From: Sedimentitalea sp041224545
Lineage (GTDB): Bacteria; Pseudomonadota; Alphaproteobacteria; Rhodobacterales; Rhodobacteraceae
Length of the DNA: 64,000 nt
Assembly: GCF_041224545.1 (NCBI RefSeq)
Contig: NZ_JBGFGP010000177.1
Coordinates: forward strand, 41,814-105,813
Direction of reading: 5' to 3'
The position numbers and the translations under genes are program-made. Positions 18,548 to 27,961 of this stretch are shown piece after piece; position 1 is the stretch's first letter, and each line of letters opens with the position of its first letter. The notes under the pieces were generated by a model that had not been told where the DNA came from, made no database searches, and was given only the letters and a program-made list of their open reading frames with translations.

Positions 18548-19227
18548 CAGGCGGCCGCGGCACTGATTTCGTCCCACGCACGATTGATGTCGATCATCCG
18601 CTTCTCGGCCAGCTTGATCGCTTCCTGCGGCACGCCGCGTGCAACCATTCTGTCCGGATGATTGTCGCGCACCAGTTGCCGCCAGGTGCTGCGAATCTCG
18701 GTCAGCGGCGTATCGGGCGCGACCCCCAGAATGGTATAGGGATCGGCTTCGGCGTCGGGCACGAAACGCGCGCGCATTGCCTTGAACTGCGCATCGGACA
18801 GGTTGAAAATCGCCGCAACGTCTTCGAGAAACTCGTTCTCGCCGGGATGATAGAACCCATCCGCCATCGCAATATGGAAAAGCCCCTCCATGAGGTCGCA
18901 GAGCGTATCCGGATCATCCTCGAACATGGTGCGAATCCGCCGCGCATATTCACGGTATCCCGCAACGTCGGTACGGGCCAGGTTGAACACCCGCGCCGCC
19001 CCCGCCTCGTCCTCTTCGCCGATTCGGAACACCTCGCGAAAGGCCGTCACCTCGTCGCGCGTCACCTGCCCGTCCGCCTTGGCCATCTTGGCCCCAAGGG
19101 CAATGACAGCGATGGCAAACGCCACGCTGCGTTCGGGGCGCGTGCGCAACCGGTCAAAGACAGCGGTCAGGCTTTCGCCATTCGCCAGCGCCGCCAGCGC
19201 ATCGGTTATGCGGGTCCAGATCGACAT
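18547..19227 (-). CDS. DjlA-like TerB and J-domain co-chaperone
   Basis: The 226-residue protein has a TerB-like helical domain (about residues 40-150, with KADGQVTRDEV and MADGFYHPGENEFL acidic loops) and a C-terminal J domain (DPYTILGV, then the HPD motif in RDNHPDRM). This is the DjlA layout without the N-terminal membrane helix, so it is likely soluble. J-domain proteins stimulate DnaK ATPase activity. It overlaps by one base with the EEP gene downstream. Confidence 0.9.
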   Translation of the reverse strand: MSIWTRITDALAALANGESLTAVFDRLRTRPERSVAFAIAVIALGAKMAKADGQVTRDEVTAFREVFRIGEEDEAGAARVFNLARTDVAGYREYARRIRTMFEDDPDTLCDLMEGLFHIAMADGFYHPGENEFLEDVAAIFNLSDAQFKAMRARFVPDAEADPYTILGVAPDTPLTEIRSTWRQLVRDNHPDRMVARGVPQEAIKLAEKRMIDINRAWDEISAAAA

Positions 19228-19322
19228 GGCTGCAGCTTAGCGCGGCTGTGCGGCAGTGTCAGGTGCTCCATGGGGTCTTCGGAACACTATTCTGCGCGCC
19301 GGTCCGCTCACGGTGTTTCGAC

Positions 19323-19350
19323 ACCGGGGAATGATGCGTCATTCCCCGGT
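19323..19350. terminator. Perfect 12-bp stem-loop between two minus-strand genes
   Basis: ACCGGGGAATGA at 19323-19334 pairs exactly with 19339-19350 around the loop TGCG. It lies 41 bases after the stop of the methylmalonyl-CoA mutase gene and well upstream of djlA, so a terminator for the mutase transcript is the simplest reading. There is no T run, which leaves room for another role such as a repetitive palindromic unit. Confidence 0.7.
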
Positions 19351-19390
19351 CATGCCGAACATGGCGCGCCTTTTTCCCGCCGGATCCCGA

Positions 19391-21520
19391 TCAGGCGCGG
19401 GCTTCGCGGACAAGGCGCAGAATGTCCTTGGCCGCATTCGGGATGTTGGTACCCGGGCCAAAGATCGCCTTGACGCCGTTGTCATAGAGATACTGATAGT
19501 CCTGCTGCGGAATCACGCCGCCACAGATCACGATGATGTCCTCGGCACCGGCGGCCTTGAGCGCCTCGACCAATTGCGGCGCAAGCGTCTTGTGCCCGGC
19601 GGCCTGGCTCGAAATGCCGACGATGTGCACGTCGTTGTCCACCGCGTCCTGCGCCGCCTCTTCCGGGGTCTGGAACAACGGGCCCACATCCACATCGAAT
19701 CCGATATCGGCAAAGGCGGTGGCAATCACCTTGGCGCCCCGGTCATGGCCGTCCTGTCCCATCTTGACGACCAGCATACGCGGCCGCCGGCCCTCAACCT
19801 CGGCAAATTGCTCGACGGTTTTCTGGATCTCGGCGAATTCGGCATCGCCTTCGTAAGCGGCGCCATAAACCCCGGCAAGCGTCTTGACCTCGGCCCGGTG
19901 ACGGCCGAATTCCTTTTCCATTGCCATGCTGATTTCTCCAACTGTTGCCCGCGCGCGGGCGGCTTCAATGGCCGCCTGCAACAGGTTGCCCCCTTCTTTT
20001 GCACAGCGCGTCAGCTCGTCCAGCGCCGTCGCACAGGCGTTTTCATCGCGTTCCGCGCGCACGGTATTGAGCCGCGCGATCTGGCTGTCGCGAACCTTGG
20101 CATTGTCGATTTCAAGGATATCGATCGGATCTTCCTTGTCCTTGCGGTATTTGTTCACCCCGACAATCACCTCGTCGCCCCGGTCGATCATCGCCTGCCG
20201 GGTGGCGGCGCTCTCCTCGATGCGCAGCTTGGGCAGTCCGCTGGCCACCGCCTTGGTCATGCCGCCCATCTCTTCGACCTCTTCGATCAGTTTCCACGCC
20301 TCGGTGGCCAGATCATGGGTGAGCTTTTCGACGTAATACGACCCCGCCAGCGGATCGACGACATTGGTCACGCCGGTCTCTTCCTGCAGGATCAGCTGCG
20401 TGTTGCGCGCGATACGGGCCGAGAAATCGGTCGGCAGGGCGATCGCCTCGTCCAGCGCATTGGTGTGCAGCGATTGCGTCCCTCCCAGAACCGCGCTCAT
20501 CGCTTCATAGGCGGTACGAACCACGTTGTTGTAAGGGTCCTGCTCCTGAAGGCTGACGCCCGATGTCTGGCAATGGGTGCGCAACATCATGGATTTCGGG
20601 TTCTTCGGTTCGAACTCGCTCATGATCCGGTGCCACAACAGCCGCGCGGCGCGCAGCTTGGCAGCCTCCATGAAGAAATTCATGCCAATCGCGAAAAAGA
20701 ACGACAGCCGGCCCGCGAACTTGTCGACATCCATACCCCGCGCAATCGCGGTGCGCACGTATTCGCGCCCGTCCGCCAGCGTATAGGCCAGCTCCTGCAC
20801 GAGGTTCGCACCGGCCTCCTGCATGTGGTAACCGCTGATGGAAATGCTGTTGAACTTCGGCATTTCATTCGAGGTGAACTCGATGATGTCGGCAACGATC
20901 CGCATCGACGGTTCGGGCGGATAGACATAGGTGTTGCGGACCATGAACTCCTTGAGAATGTCGTTCTGAATGGTCCCGGACAGCACCGATTTGTCATGGC
21001 CCTGTTCTTCCCCGGCGACGATGAAACTGGCGAGGATCGGGATGACCGCACCGTTCATCGTCATCGATACGCTGACCTTGTCCAGCGGAATGCCGTCAAA
21101 CAGGATTTTCATGTCCTCGACACTGTCGATGGCCACACCTGCCTTGCCGACATCGCCCACGACGCGCGCGTGATCGCTGTCATAGCCGCGATGCGTGGCC
21201 AGGTCGAAAGCCACGGAAACACCTTGCTGGCCCGCGGCAAGATTGCGGCGATAGAAGGCATTGGATTCCTCGGCCGTCGAGAAACCCGCATATTGGCGGA
21301 TCGTCCAGGGGCGCCCGGCATACATCGTTGCCTTGACCCCGCGGGTGAATGGCGCCTTGCCCGGAATGGTGCCCAGATGATCCACGCCGGCGAGATCGTC
21401 CTGCGTATAGAGTGGCTGAACCTCGATGCCTTCGAGCGTGTTCCAGTTCAGCTCCTCGAGCGGGCGGCCACGCAACTCCTGCTCGGCCAGGGCTTTCCAA
21501 TCGTCTTTTTCAGCAGCCAT
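19391..21520 (-). CDS. Methylmalonyl-CoA mutase
   Basis: The start at 21520 (MAAEKDDWKALAEQEL) is preceded by GAGGACG and gives 709 residues. The N-terminal TIM-barrel domain includes YAGRPWTIRQYAGFSTAEESN (substrate-binding; quoted in part) and SVSMTMNGAVIPI. The C-terminal domain carries the B12-binding DGHDRG near residue 590, followed by GISSQAAGH. It converts methylmalonyl-CoA to succinyl-CoA with adenosylcobalamin. It lies downstream of pccA on the same strand, separated by the oppositely oriented DUF4174 gene. No meaB/argK chaperone gene is adjacent. Confidence 0.96.
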   Translation of the reverse strand: MAAEKDDWKALAEQELRGRPLEELNWNTLEGIEVQPLYTQDDLAGVDHLGTIPGKAPFTRGVKATMYAGRPWTIRQYAGFSTAEESNAFYRRNLAAGQQGVSVAFDLATHRGYDSDHARVVGDVGKAGVAIDSVEDMKILFDGIPLDKVSVSMTMNGAVIPILASFIVAGEEQGHDKSVLSGTIQNDILKEFMVRNTYVYPPEPSMRIVADIIEFTSNEMPKFNSISISGYHMQEAGANLVQELAYTLADGREYVRTAIARGMDVDKFAGRLSFFFAIGMNFFMEAAKLRAARLLWHRIMSEFEPKNPKSMMLRTHCQTSGVSLQEQDPYNNVVRTAYEAMSAVLGGTQSLHTNALDEAIALPTDFSARIARNTQLILQEETGVTNVVDPLAGSYYVEKLTHDLATEAWKLIEEVEEMGGMTKAVASGLPKLRIEESAATRQAMIDRGDEVIVGVNKYRKDKEDPIDILEIDNAKVRDSQIARLNTVRAERDENACATALDELTRCAKEGGNLLQAAIEAARARATVGEISMAMEKEFGRHRAEVKTLAGVYGAAYEGDAEFAEIQKTVEQFAEVEGRRPRMLVVKMGQDGHDRGAKVIATAFADIGFDVDVGPLFQTPEEAAQDAVDNDVHIVGISSQAAGHKTLAPQLVEALKAAGAEDIIVICGGVIPQQDYQYLYDNGVKAIFGPGTNIPNAAKDILRLVREARA

Positions 21521-21697
21521 TTGATCGTCCTCTTGTCTTGTCTGTCCGAGGCAGGCCCTGGCCCGCCGGAAGTGCCAGGTCAGCCCTGGCACCCGGTCGC
21601 ACCCTCGGGCGCCTGCGGTGATTTTTTGGGTGGGTGAGTGAAAACGGGCATCGCAATCGCCGCCCGTGTGCTTATATGTCTAGCAACGGGAGAAAAT

Positions 21698-22141
21698 ATG
21701 AAACTTTGCTTAGCACTTGTTTTCACGGCTTTATTGTCCGCGTCCGCCTGGGCGCAGGACGAGTCCGAACCGACGGGCGCGGCGATGATCCGCCCCGCAG
21801 GCGATAGCGATCTGAGCGAATTCCTCTGGATCAAGCGCCCGGTGGTGGTGTTTGCCGATTCTCCGGCGGATCCGCGTTTTGCCGAACAGATCGAGCGACT
21901 TGGCGAAGACATCGAAATGCTGATCGAACGCGATGTTGTGATCCTGACCGATACCGATCCGGCGGCGGCATCCGCGCTGCGCCGGAAGCTGCGTCCGCGC
22001 GGCTTCATGCTGGTGCTCGTCGGCAAGGATGGCGGCGTCAAGCTGCGCAAGCCGATGCCGTGGACGGTACGGGAAATCACCCGGTCCATCGACAAGACAC
22101 CGGAGCGCCAGCGCGAAATCGACCAGCGGCGCGGGCTCTGA
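21698..22141 (+). CDS. DUF4174 family secreted protein
   Basis: The ATG at 21698 has GGGAG upstream. The 147-residue product has a signal peptide (MKLCLALVFTALLSASAWA) and then a thioredoxin-like segment: LSEFLWIKRPVVVFA, LIERDVVILTD, GFMLVLVGKDGGVKLRKP. These match the DUF4174 pattern, a family with a thioredoxin-like fold but without the CxxC motif, as here. It sits between pccA and the mutase on the opposite strand, an arrangement common in this family of bacteria. Function unknown; periplasmic location predicted. Confidence 0.85.
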   Translation: MKLCLALVFTALLSASAWAQDESEPTGAAMIRPAGDSDLSEFLWIKRPVVVFADSPADPRFAEQIERLGEDIEMLIERDVVILTDTDPAAASALRRKLRPRGFMLVLVGKDGGVKLRKPMPWTVREITRSIDKTPERQREIDQRRGL

Positions 22142-22189
22142 CCCCCGCCACGCGGCCGCGCATGATATCCGGCCATTACCGGCATGGGA

Positions 22190-24235
22190 TCATTCGAACT
22201 CCATGATGATGTCATCAACCGCGAGGCTGTCGCCCGCGCCGGCATTGATCTTGGCCACCACGCCCTTTTTCTCGGCACGCAGGATGTTCTCCATCTTCAT
22301 CGCCTCGATCGAACACAATGCCTGACCTTCCTGCACCTCGTCGCCAACCTCGACATCGACTTTCACGACAAGCCCCGGCATCGGACAGAGCAGCAACCTG
22401 GACGTATCGGGCGCGACCTTTTCGGGCATCAGGGCCGCCAGTTCCGCCTGCCTTGGGCGGCGCACATGCACCTTGAGATCGGCCCCCCGCGTACGCACGC
22501 GGAATCCCTGGGTAATCTTGCCAATCTTCAGCACCAGCGGCACATCGTCCACCTGGATCATCGCGAGTTGATCGCCCGGCGTCCAGTCGGACGCCACACG
22601 CAGCTTGCTCCCGTCGGCGAACTTGACCGTCGCTCCTTCGCGATCGGCCTTGACCTTGAGATCATACTGCTCGCCCTGCAAGCTCACGACCCAGCGTTTG
22701 CCGACCTTGCGTTCGTGATTGTCCATTCGGCCGGAAACGCGGGTACGGCGAATCTCGGCGACCCGGTGCATGGCGGCACAGGAGGCCGCGATCCTGCGCA
22801 ATTCGCTCTCGGGCAGGTCCACCCCCTCGAACCCTTCCGGATATTCCTCGGCGATGAAAGCCGTCGTCATGTCGCCCGACACGAATTTGGGGTGGTCCAT
22901 GACAGCTGACAGGAACGGCAGGTTGTGACCGATCCCCTCGACCTCGAAACTGTCCAGCGCCACGCGCATGGCTTCGATGGCCTGCGCCCGCGTCGGGGCC
23001 CATGTGCACAGCTTGGCGATCATCGGATCGTAGAACATGCTGATCTCGCCGCCCTCGTAGACCCCGGTGTCGTTGCGCACGGCGTTGTCACCGGCGGGCG
23101 CGTCGCCCTGCCACTTGTCATTGTCGAGCAAGGGTCCGGCGGCGATCTCGGCGGGCGGACGATAGCGGGTCAGACGTCCGATCGACGGCAGGAATCCGCG
23201 ATAGGGATCCTCGGCATAAAGCCGGTTCTCGATGGCCCATCCGGTCAGCGTGACGTCATCCTGCGCAAAGGGCAGCTTTTCGCCATTGGCCACGCGGATC
23301 ATCTGTTCAACCAGATCAACACCGGTGATCAGCTCGGTCACCGGGTGCTCGACCTGAAGACGGGTGTTCATTTCAAGAAAGTAGAAATTCTTGTCGCCAT
23401 CCACGATGAATTCCACCGTGCCCGCGCTGGTGTATCCCACCGCCTGCGCCAGCGCGACCGCCTGCTCGCCCATCGCCTTGCGCGTTGCCTCGTCGAGGAA
23501 CGGGCTGGGGGCCTCTTCCACGACCTTCTGATTGCGGCGCTGGATCGAGCACTCCCGCTCGCCCAGATAAACGCCATTGCCATGGCTGTCGCACAGAACC
23601 TGGATTTCGATATGGCGGGGTTGCGTCACGAATTTCTCGATGAAAATCCGGTCGTCGCCGAAACTGTTGGCCGCTTCGTTCTTTGAACTCTGAAAGCCCT
23701 CGCGCGCCTCTTCGTCGGTCCACGCGATACGCATGCCCTTGCCACCGCCGCCGGCGCTGGCCTTGATCATCACCGGATAACCGATCTCGTTGGAGATCTT
23801 CACCGCCTCGTCGGCATCCTCGATCAGCCCCATGTAGCCGGGCACGGTGCTGACGCCGGCCTCCTGAGCGATTTTCTTTGAGGTGATCTTGTCACCCATC
23901 GCCTCGATCGCGCCTTTCGGCGGGCCGACAAAGGCCACGCCCTCCGCTTCAAGAGCCTCGGCGAACTTACTGTTTTCCGAAAGAAAACCATAGCCCGGAT
24001 GCACCGCCTGCGCGCCTGTTTTCCGGATCGCGTCCATGACCTTGTCGATCACGATATACGACTGGTTTGCAGGTGGCGGACCGATATGCACAGCCTCGTC
24101 CGCCATCTGCACGTGCAACGCCTCCTTGTCCGCATCCGAGTAGATCGCAACGGTGGAAATCCCCATCTTGCGGGCAGACTTTATGACACGGCAGGCGATT
24201 TCGCCCCGATTGGCGATCAGGATCTTGTTGAACAT
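22190..24235 (-). CDS. pccA: Propionyl-CoA carboxylase alpha subunit (biotin carboxylase/BCCP)
   Basis: The 681-residue product starts with FNKILIANRGEIACR (biotin carboxylase N-domain), has the ATP-grasp Gly-rich KASAGGGGKGMR and catalytic EMNTRLQVEHPVTE, and ends with the biotinyl domain EAMKMEN, with the biotinylated Lys near residue 647. An intervening BT-type linker domain (residues about 480-600) fits propionyl-CoA rather than acetyl-CoA carboxylase. It pairs with PccB encoded 2.1 kb upstream on the same strand, with small genes between. RBS AAGGACAG precedes the ATG. Confidence 0.96.
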   Translation of the reverse strand: MFNKILIANRGEIACRVIKSARKMGISTVAIYSDADKEALHVQMADEAVHIGPPPANQSYIVIDKVMDAIRKTGAQAVHPGYGFLSENSKFAEALEAEGVAFVGPPKGAIEAMGDKITSKKIAQEAGVSTVPGYMGLIEDADEAVKISNEIGYPVMIKASAGGGGKGMRIAWTDEEAREGFQSSKNEAANSFGDDRIFIEKFVTQPRHIEIQVLCDSHGNGVYLGERECSIQRRNQKVVEEAPSPFLDEATRKAMGEQAVALAQAVGYTSAGTVEFIVDGDKNFYFLEMNTRLQVEHPVTELITGVDLVEQMIRVANGEKLPFAQDDVTLTGWAIENRLYAEDPYRGFLPSIGRLTRYRPPAEIAAGPLLDNDKWQGDAPAGDNAVRNDTGVYEGGEISMFYDPMIAKLCTWAPTRAQAIEAMRVALDSFEVEGIGHNLPFLSAVMDHPKFVSGDMTTAFIAEEYPEGFEGVDLPESELRRIAASCAAMHRVAEIRRTRVSGRMDNHERKVGKRWVVSLQGEQYDLKVKADREGATVKFADGSKLRVASDWTPGDQLAMIQVDDVPLVLKIGKITQGFRVRTRGADLKVHVRRPRQAELAALMPEKVAPDTSRLLLCPMPGLVVKVDVEVGDEVQEGQALCSIEAMKMENILRAEKKGVVAKINAGAGDSLAVDDIIMEFE

Positions 24236-24442
24236 GGACTGTCCTTTGGCTGTAGTGATTGGTCAGGCGCAACACCCGCGCGCGCCCAATGGCGCCGCGA
24301 CGGGTCTTGCGAAACATGGGTCAGGTCGGGCGCGTCGATGCGTGCGTGGCGCCGACGCAATATGCCACACCGGACCTTCGCCGTTCTGCATGGGCGGCGG
24401 GCAATCCGGTCAGCGAAACGGGGGGGCGCTCCAGCGTAAAGG

Positions 24443-24646
24443 CTAGCGACAGCCGCGTCGCTGCTGGCAGTAGAGGACGTTGCCGGCTGCCCCGAGAACC
24501 GCGCCGCCCACGACACTGCCTTGCAGGACCGCCGCGCCAAGCACGCCCGCGCCCGCGCCGTACAGCGCCTGCTTGCCGACGGTGTCGCCACAGGCCGACA
24601 GCGCCACACATAGTGGCAATGCAATCCATAGGCCTCTCGCTCGCAT
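24443..24646 (-). CDS. Small lipoprotein
   Basis: The 67-residue product begins at 24646 behind a very strong AAGGAGG site. The signal peptide ends in ALSAC, a lipobox with Cys around position 16. The mature part is Gly/Ala-rich (YGAGAGVLGAAVLQGSVVGG), resembling the glycine-zipper segment of small outer-membrane lipoproteins, and ends in a basic tail with two further Cys. It lies between pccA and the 118-residue conserved protein. Function unknown. Confidence 0.8.
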   Translation of the reverse strand: MRARGLWIALPLCVALSACGDTVGKQALYGAGAGVLGAAVLQGSVVGGAVLGAAGNVLYCQQRRGCR

Positions 24647-24986
24647 CTCGCCCCTCCTTCTCCGGGTCTGGTGGCTGGTGCGCAAGCATGACCCATCGCG
24701 CCATCCCCGCGCAATGACAAAGCCTGTCGCGCCCCTGGGTCGGCAGATCGACGCCGAGGAAACAAGCCGCCAGTTACAGCAGGAGAAACGGGCAGGCCTG
24801 CGTCAGAGACGAAAGCCTGCCCGCTCAGGGAAGGGGTACGGAATAGGTAGTGCGCAAACGACGCGGGAATACAGACGCCGCTTACAACTTTTACGGTGGT
24901 GTATTTTTCGAGGCTCGCCAAGCAATAGTTTTCAGATCGGCAACTTTGAGCCGATTCTTGCCGATTTGATGCCAATCGCCGTCCAA
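24647..24986. other. Intergenic region upstream of the small lipoprotein gene
   Basis: About 340 bases without a supported gene. It holds a 9-bp inverted repeat, CGGGCAGGC (24789-24797) with GCCTGCCCG (24815-24823), which could terminate the transcript of the gene ending at 24987. The stretch between 24880 and 24950 is AT-richer than its surroundings and may contain the promoter of the lipoprotein gene; no clear -35/-10 pair could be fixed. Confidence 0.5.
24789..24823. terminator. 9-bp inverted repeat, possible terminator
   Basis: CGGGCAGGC and GCCTGCCCG are separated by 17 bases. The position, about 160 bases beyond the stop of the minus-strand gene ending at 24987, fits a factor-assisted terminator. 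There is no T run. Confidence 0.4.
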
Positions 24987-25343
24987 TCATGCCGGGTAAT
25001 CCCGGAACACGTCGGGAAAGCTGGCGCGCGCGACATTGATGTCCAGCATAAGAAGCGCATCATAACTCTCTGGGTCAAAAGGATCTTCTGCGGGCACGAC
25101 CTCGCGCCCGAAAAGCCAGCTCAACCGCCCGGCGTCAAGGTTGCCGCGCTCGAACGGTTGATCTCCGAAATGCTCCCAGAGCGCCGCGACGAACCCCGCA
25201 TCCGCTCGCCGATCTGCCGGCCTGCGATCGGCAAAGCGTTCGCGCGCCTTGAGCGGCGTGACCCCTTTCGGATTAGGCCGCCTGATCGTGAACTGGAAGT
25301 CGGTGCCCGCAAGGCGACCGGGAAACCCGCGATGCTTCAGCAT
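24987..25343 (-). CDS. Conserved protein of unknown function in the pcc region
   Basis: This 118-residue protein starts behind GGAGGG. It is rich in Arg, Asp and Phe, has no signal peptide, and contains no motif I recognise; ESYDALLMLDINVARASFPDVF near the C-terminus (quoted in part) looks helical. Genes of this kind sit between pccB and pccA in relatives, which supports expression with the pathway. Role unknown. Confidence 0.65.
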   Translation of the reverse strand: MLKHRGFPGRLAGTDFQFTIRRPNPKGVTPLKARERFADRRPADRRADAGFVAALWEHFGDQPFERGNLDAGRLSWLFGREVVPAEDPFDPESYDALLMLDINVARASFPDVFRDYPA

Positions 25344-25400
25344 GGGTCGCCCTCCGCGTCGTGCGCACGATAGGCTCCGGCACCGGGCAGCGGGCCCCGG

Positions 25401-25544
25401 TCAGTCGTATTTGCCCGTATAGGTCGGCGCGACCGAGACGGCCTCGGGCTCCGCCACCACAAATTCCTCGCGGGGAGAGGTATCGCAAGCGCCGATGACA
25501 GCGGCCAATCCAAGCGCCGCGACAATTCTGAGGCTGGTAGACAT
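25401..25544 (-). CDS. Very small lipoprotein (47 residues)
   Basis: An ATG at 25544 with AGGAGA upstream opens a 47-codon gene. The product has a signal peptide (STSLRIVAALGLAAVIGAC) ending in the lipobox VIGAC, then a short acidic mature part ending in YTGKYD. It lies between the DUF6497 gene and the 118-residue conserved gene on the same strand. Function unknown; lipid anchoring is predicted from the motif. Confidence 0.75.
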   Translation of the reverse strand: MSTSLRIVAALGLAAVIGACDTSPREEFVVAEPEAVSVAPTYTGKYD

Positions 25545-25749
25545 GGTTGTCTCCTGACTGCTCTCTTCGCTCTGCAAGGGTCATTGCCCCCCGTGCGCCC
25601 CGCGTCTGAGGCGGCGGTCGCTTTGCCGCGACTTGACCCCTGAATAGCGTAGAAACAATCAGATTGGAAAATATAGTTTGTTGCGCGATCGGCATCGCGC
25701 GTGTCGTCACCGGCCTTTGCCGGGGAATGCGCAATATGTTGCGTTTGCA

Positions 25750-26204
25750 TCAGAAGGCCTCCCAGATGCAGTCGGCACCTTCAAGCCGATAGGCTTCGAA
25801 AAACTGGGTTGCCTGCGGATTAGAATCGCCGAAGGGCACGTCGCGATCCGACATGGAAATCACCACCCGCGTCGATGTCAGCGCAAACTCCGCCATGTAG
25901 GGAATCACCAGATCGCGACACAGATGATCGATATCCGCCGCCGCCGCATCGTAATCGACCGTCCCGTCCTCGCGCGCGATTGCCGGCGCGACAAACCGGA
26001 ACCGCACCAGCGCGTCCTTGCCCGTATCCTCGACCAGCACCTCGTTCAGCGTTACCGCCTGTCCCGAGGGCACCGTCACCACCTGCTGCGCCGACCCGGC
26101 ACCTGCCAGCGCCGCGACGGCGATGATGAGTCCACAGCCCCGGCCATACCGGCGACCGGCTCCTCCCGCCGGGGCTGCTGGCGCGGCACGTCCGGTGCGC
26201 GCAT
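25750..26204 (-). CDS. DUF6497 family protein, N-terminus disputed (possible frameshift)
   Basis: The conserved body (VPSGQAVTLNEVLVEDTG to EGADCIWEAF, about 120 residues) matches DUF6497, a secreted or anchored Rhodobacterales family. Its own frame has no ATG, GTG or TTG near the hydrophobic segment LIIAVAALAG; the first in-frame ATG is far upstream at 26316 and adds an unlikely basic leader. A well-placed ATG with GGAGG at 26204 opens another frame (RAPDVPRQQPRREEPVAG) that joins the body smoothly only after a +1 insertion or 2-base deletion near 26128-26140. Either a real frameshift, a sequencing error, or an unusual start is involved. The stop lies 354 bases from the next gene. Confidence 0.6.
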
Positions 26205-26358
26205 CTCGCTGATCCTCCGGGCCTCGGTGGCACCTGGCCGTGGTGATACGCCGCCATCCGTCAAAGGATGCGAGATTTGCATCCCCCGGTGTCTGGTGAA
26301 TCCGGATATGGGCCAACGCGATCTCCTGGCGATCAACTTGTTTCGGGCAAAGCGGCGA

Positions 26359-27891
26359 TCAGAGTGGAATGTTATCGTGCTTTTTCCACGGGTTTTGCAG
26401 CGACTTGTTGCGCAGGGACGCAAAGGCGCGGCTGACGCGCATCCGTGTCGAATGCGGCATGATCACCTCGTCGACAAAGCCCTTTTCCGCGGCGACAAAG
26501 GGATTCGCGAAGCGGTCTTCGTAATCCTTTGTGTGTGCGGCGATCTTTTCAGGGTCGCCAAGGTCGGCACGATGGATGATTTCGGTTGCGCCCTTCGCCC
26601 CCATCACCGCGATCTCGGCGGTCGGCCAGGCATAGTTGAAATCGCCGCGCAGATGCTTGGACGCCATCACGTCATAGGCACCGCCATACGCCTTGCGGGT
26701 GATGACCGTGACCTTTGGCACCGTCGCTTCACCATAGGCAAAGAGCAGTTTCGCGCCATGCTTGATCACGCCGCCATATTCCTGTCCGGTGCCGGGCAGA
26801 AACCCGGGCACATCGACAAAGGTCAGGATCGGGATTTCAAACGCATCACAGAACCGGACGAACCGCGCGGCCTTGCGCGAGCTGTCGATATCCAGACACC
26901 CGGCGAGCACCATCGGCTGGTTGGCAACCACACCGACCGTCCGCCCCTCAAGGCGAATGAACCCGGTGATGATGTTCTTGGCGAAATCCTCCTGAATCTC
27001 GTAAAAGTCGGACTCGTCCGCGACCTTCAGGATGAGTTCCTTCATATCATAGGGTTTGTTGGCATTGTCGGGGATCAGCGTATCCAGGCTCATCTCGACG
27101 CGCCCCGGCTCATCGAAGAACGGGCGCACCGGGGCCTTGTCGCGGTTGTTCAACGGCAGGAAATCGACCAGACGGCGTACCTCGGCCATCGCCTCCACGT
27201 CGTTTTCAAACGCGCCATCCGCCACGCTGGACTTGCGCGTGTGCGTGGACGCACCGCCCAGTTCCTCGGCCGTCACGACTTCGTTGGTCACGGTCTTGAC
27301 CACATCCGGGCCGGTCACGAACATGTAGGAGGTGTCCTTGACCATGAAGATGAAATCGGTCATCGCGGGTGAATAGACCGCGCCCCCCGCGCAGGGCCCC
27401 ATGATCACGCTGATCTGCGGCACGACACCGCTGGCCATGATGTTGCGCTGAAAGACCTCGGCATATCCCGCAAGACTGGCGACGCCCTCCTGAATGCGCG
27501 CGCCACCGGAATCGTTGATGCCGATGACCGGCGCACCGTTCTGCATCGCCATGTCCATGATCTTGCAGATTTTCTGCGCGTGCGTTTCCGACAGCGAACC
27601 GCCGAACACGGTGAAATCCTGCGAAAACAGATAGACCATGCGACCGTTGATCGTACCCCATCCCGTGACGACGCCGTCGCCGGCAGGGCGCTGTTTCTCC
27701 ATTCCGAAATCGGTGCACCGATGCGCAACGAAAGTATCGAATTCCTCGAAACTGCCCTCATCCAGCAAAAGTTCGATCCGCTCGCGAGCCGTCAGCTTGC
27801 CACGGGCATGTTGCGAGTCGATCCGCTTCTGCCCTCCACCCAGGCGGGCGTCCTTGCGGCGGTCCTCCAACTCGGAAAGGATATCTTTCAT
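26359..27891 (-). CDS. pccB: Propionyl-CoA carboxylase beta subunit (carboxyltransferase)
   Basis: The 510-residue protein begins MKDILSELEDRRKDARLGGG, typical of PccB. Carboxyltransferase landmarks are visible: the acyl-CoA-binding NDSGGARIQEG and the second oxyanion-hole region KLLFAYGEATVPKVT followed by GGAYDVM. With PccA it makes methylmalonyl-CoA from propionyl-CoA, bicarbonate and ATP. RBS GAGGAC precedes the ATG at 27891. The upstream region holds a PccR-type TTTGCAAA site. Confidence 0.96.
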   Translation of the reverse strand: MKDILSELEDRRKDARLGGGQKRIDSQHARGKLTARERIELLLDEGSFEEFDTFVAHRCTDFGMEKQRPAGDGVVTGWGTINGRMVYLFSQDFTVFGGSLSETHAQKICKIMDMAMQNGAPVIGINDSGGARIQEGVASLAGYAEVFQRNIMASGVVPQISVIMGPCAGGAVYSPAMTDFIFMVKDTSYMFVTGPDVVKTVTNEVVTAEELGGASTHTRKSSVADGAFENDVEAMAEVRRLVDFLPLNNRDKAPVRPFFDEPGRVEMSLDTLIPDNANKPYDMKELILKVADESDFYEIQEDFAKNIITGFIRLEGRTVGVVANQPMVLAGCLDIDSSRKAARFVRFCDAFEIPILTFVDVPGFLPGTGQEYGGVIKHGAKLLFAYGEATVPKVTVITRKAYGGAYDVMASKHLRGDFNYAWPTAEIAVMGAKGATEIIHRADLGDPEKIAAHTKDYEDRFANPFVAAEKGFVDEVIMPHSTRMRVSRAFASLRNKSLQNPWKKHDNIPL

Positions 27892-27961
27892 GACGTGTCC
27901 TCTTGCAGATTTTGCCGGACACTACAGAACCGCGCGACGCAACCAAAGGCCTAATCCGCAT

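Noticed and set aside
25678..27372. A 564-codon plus-strand frame across pccB
   Set aside because: Shadow of pccB and the DUF6497 gene; composition is not protein-like.
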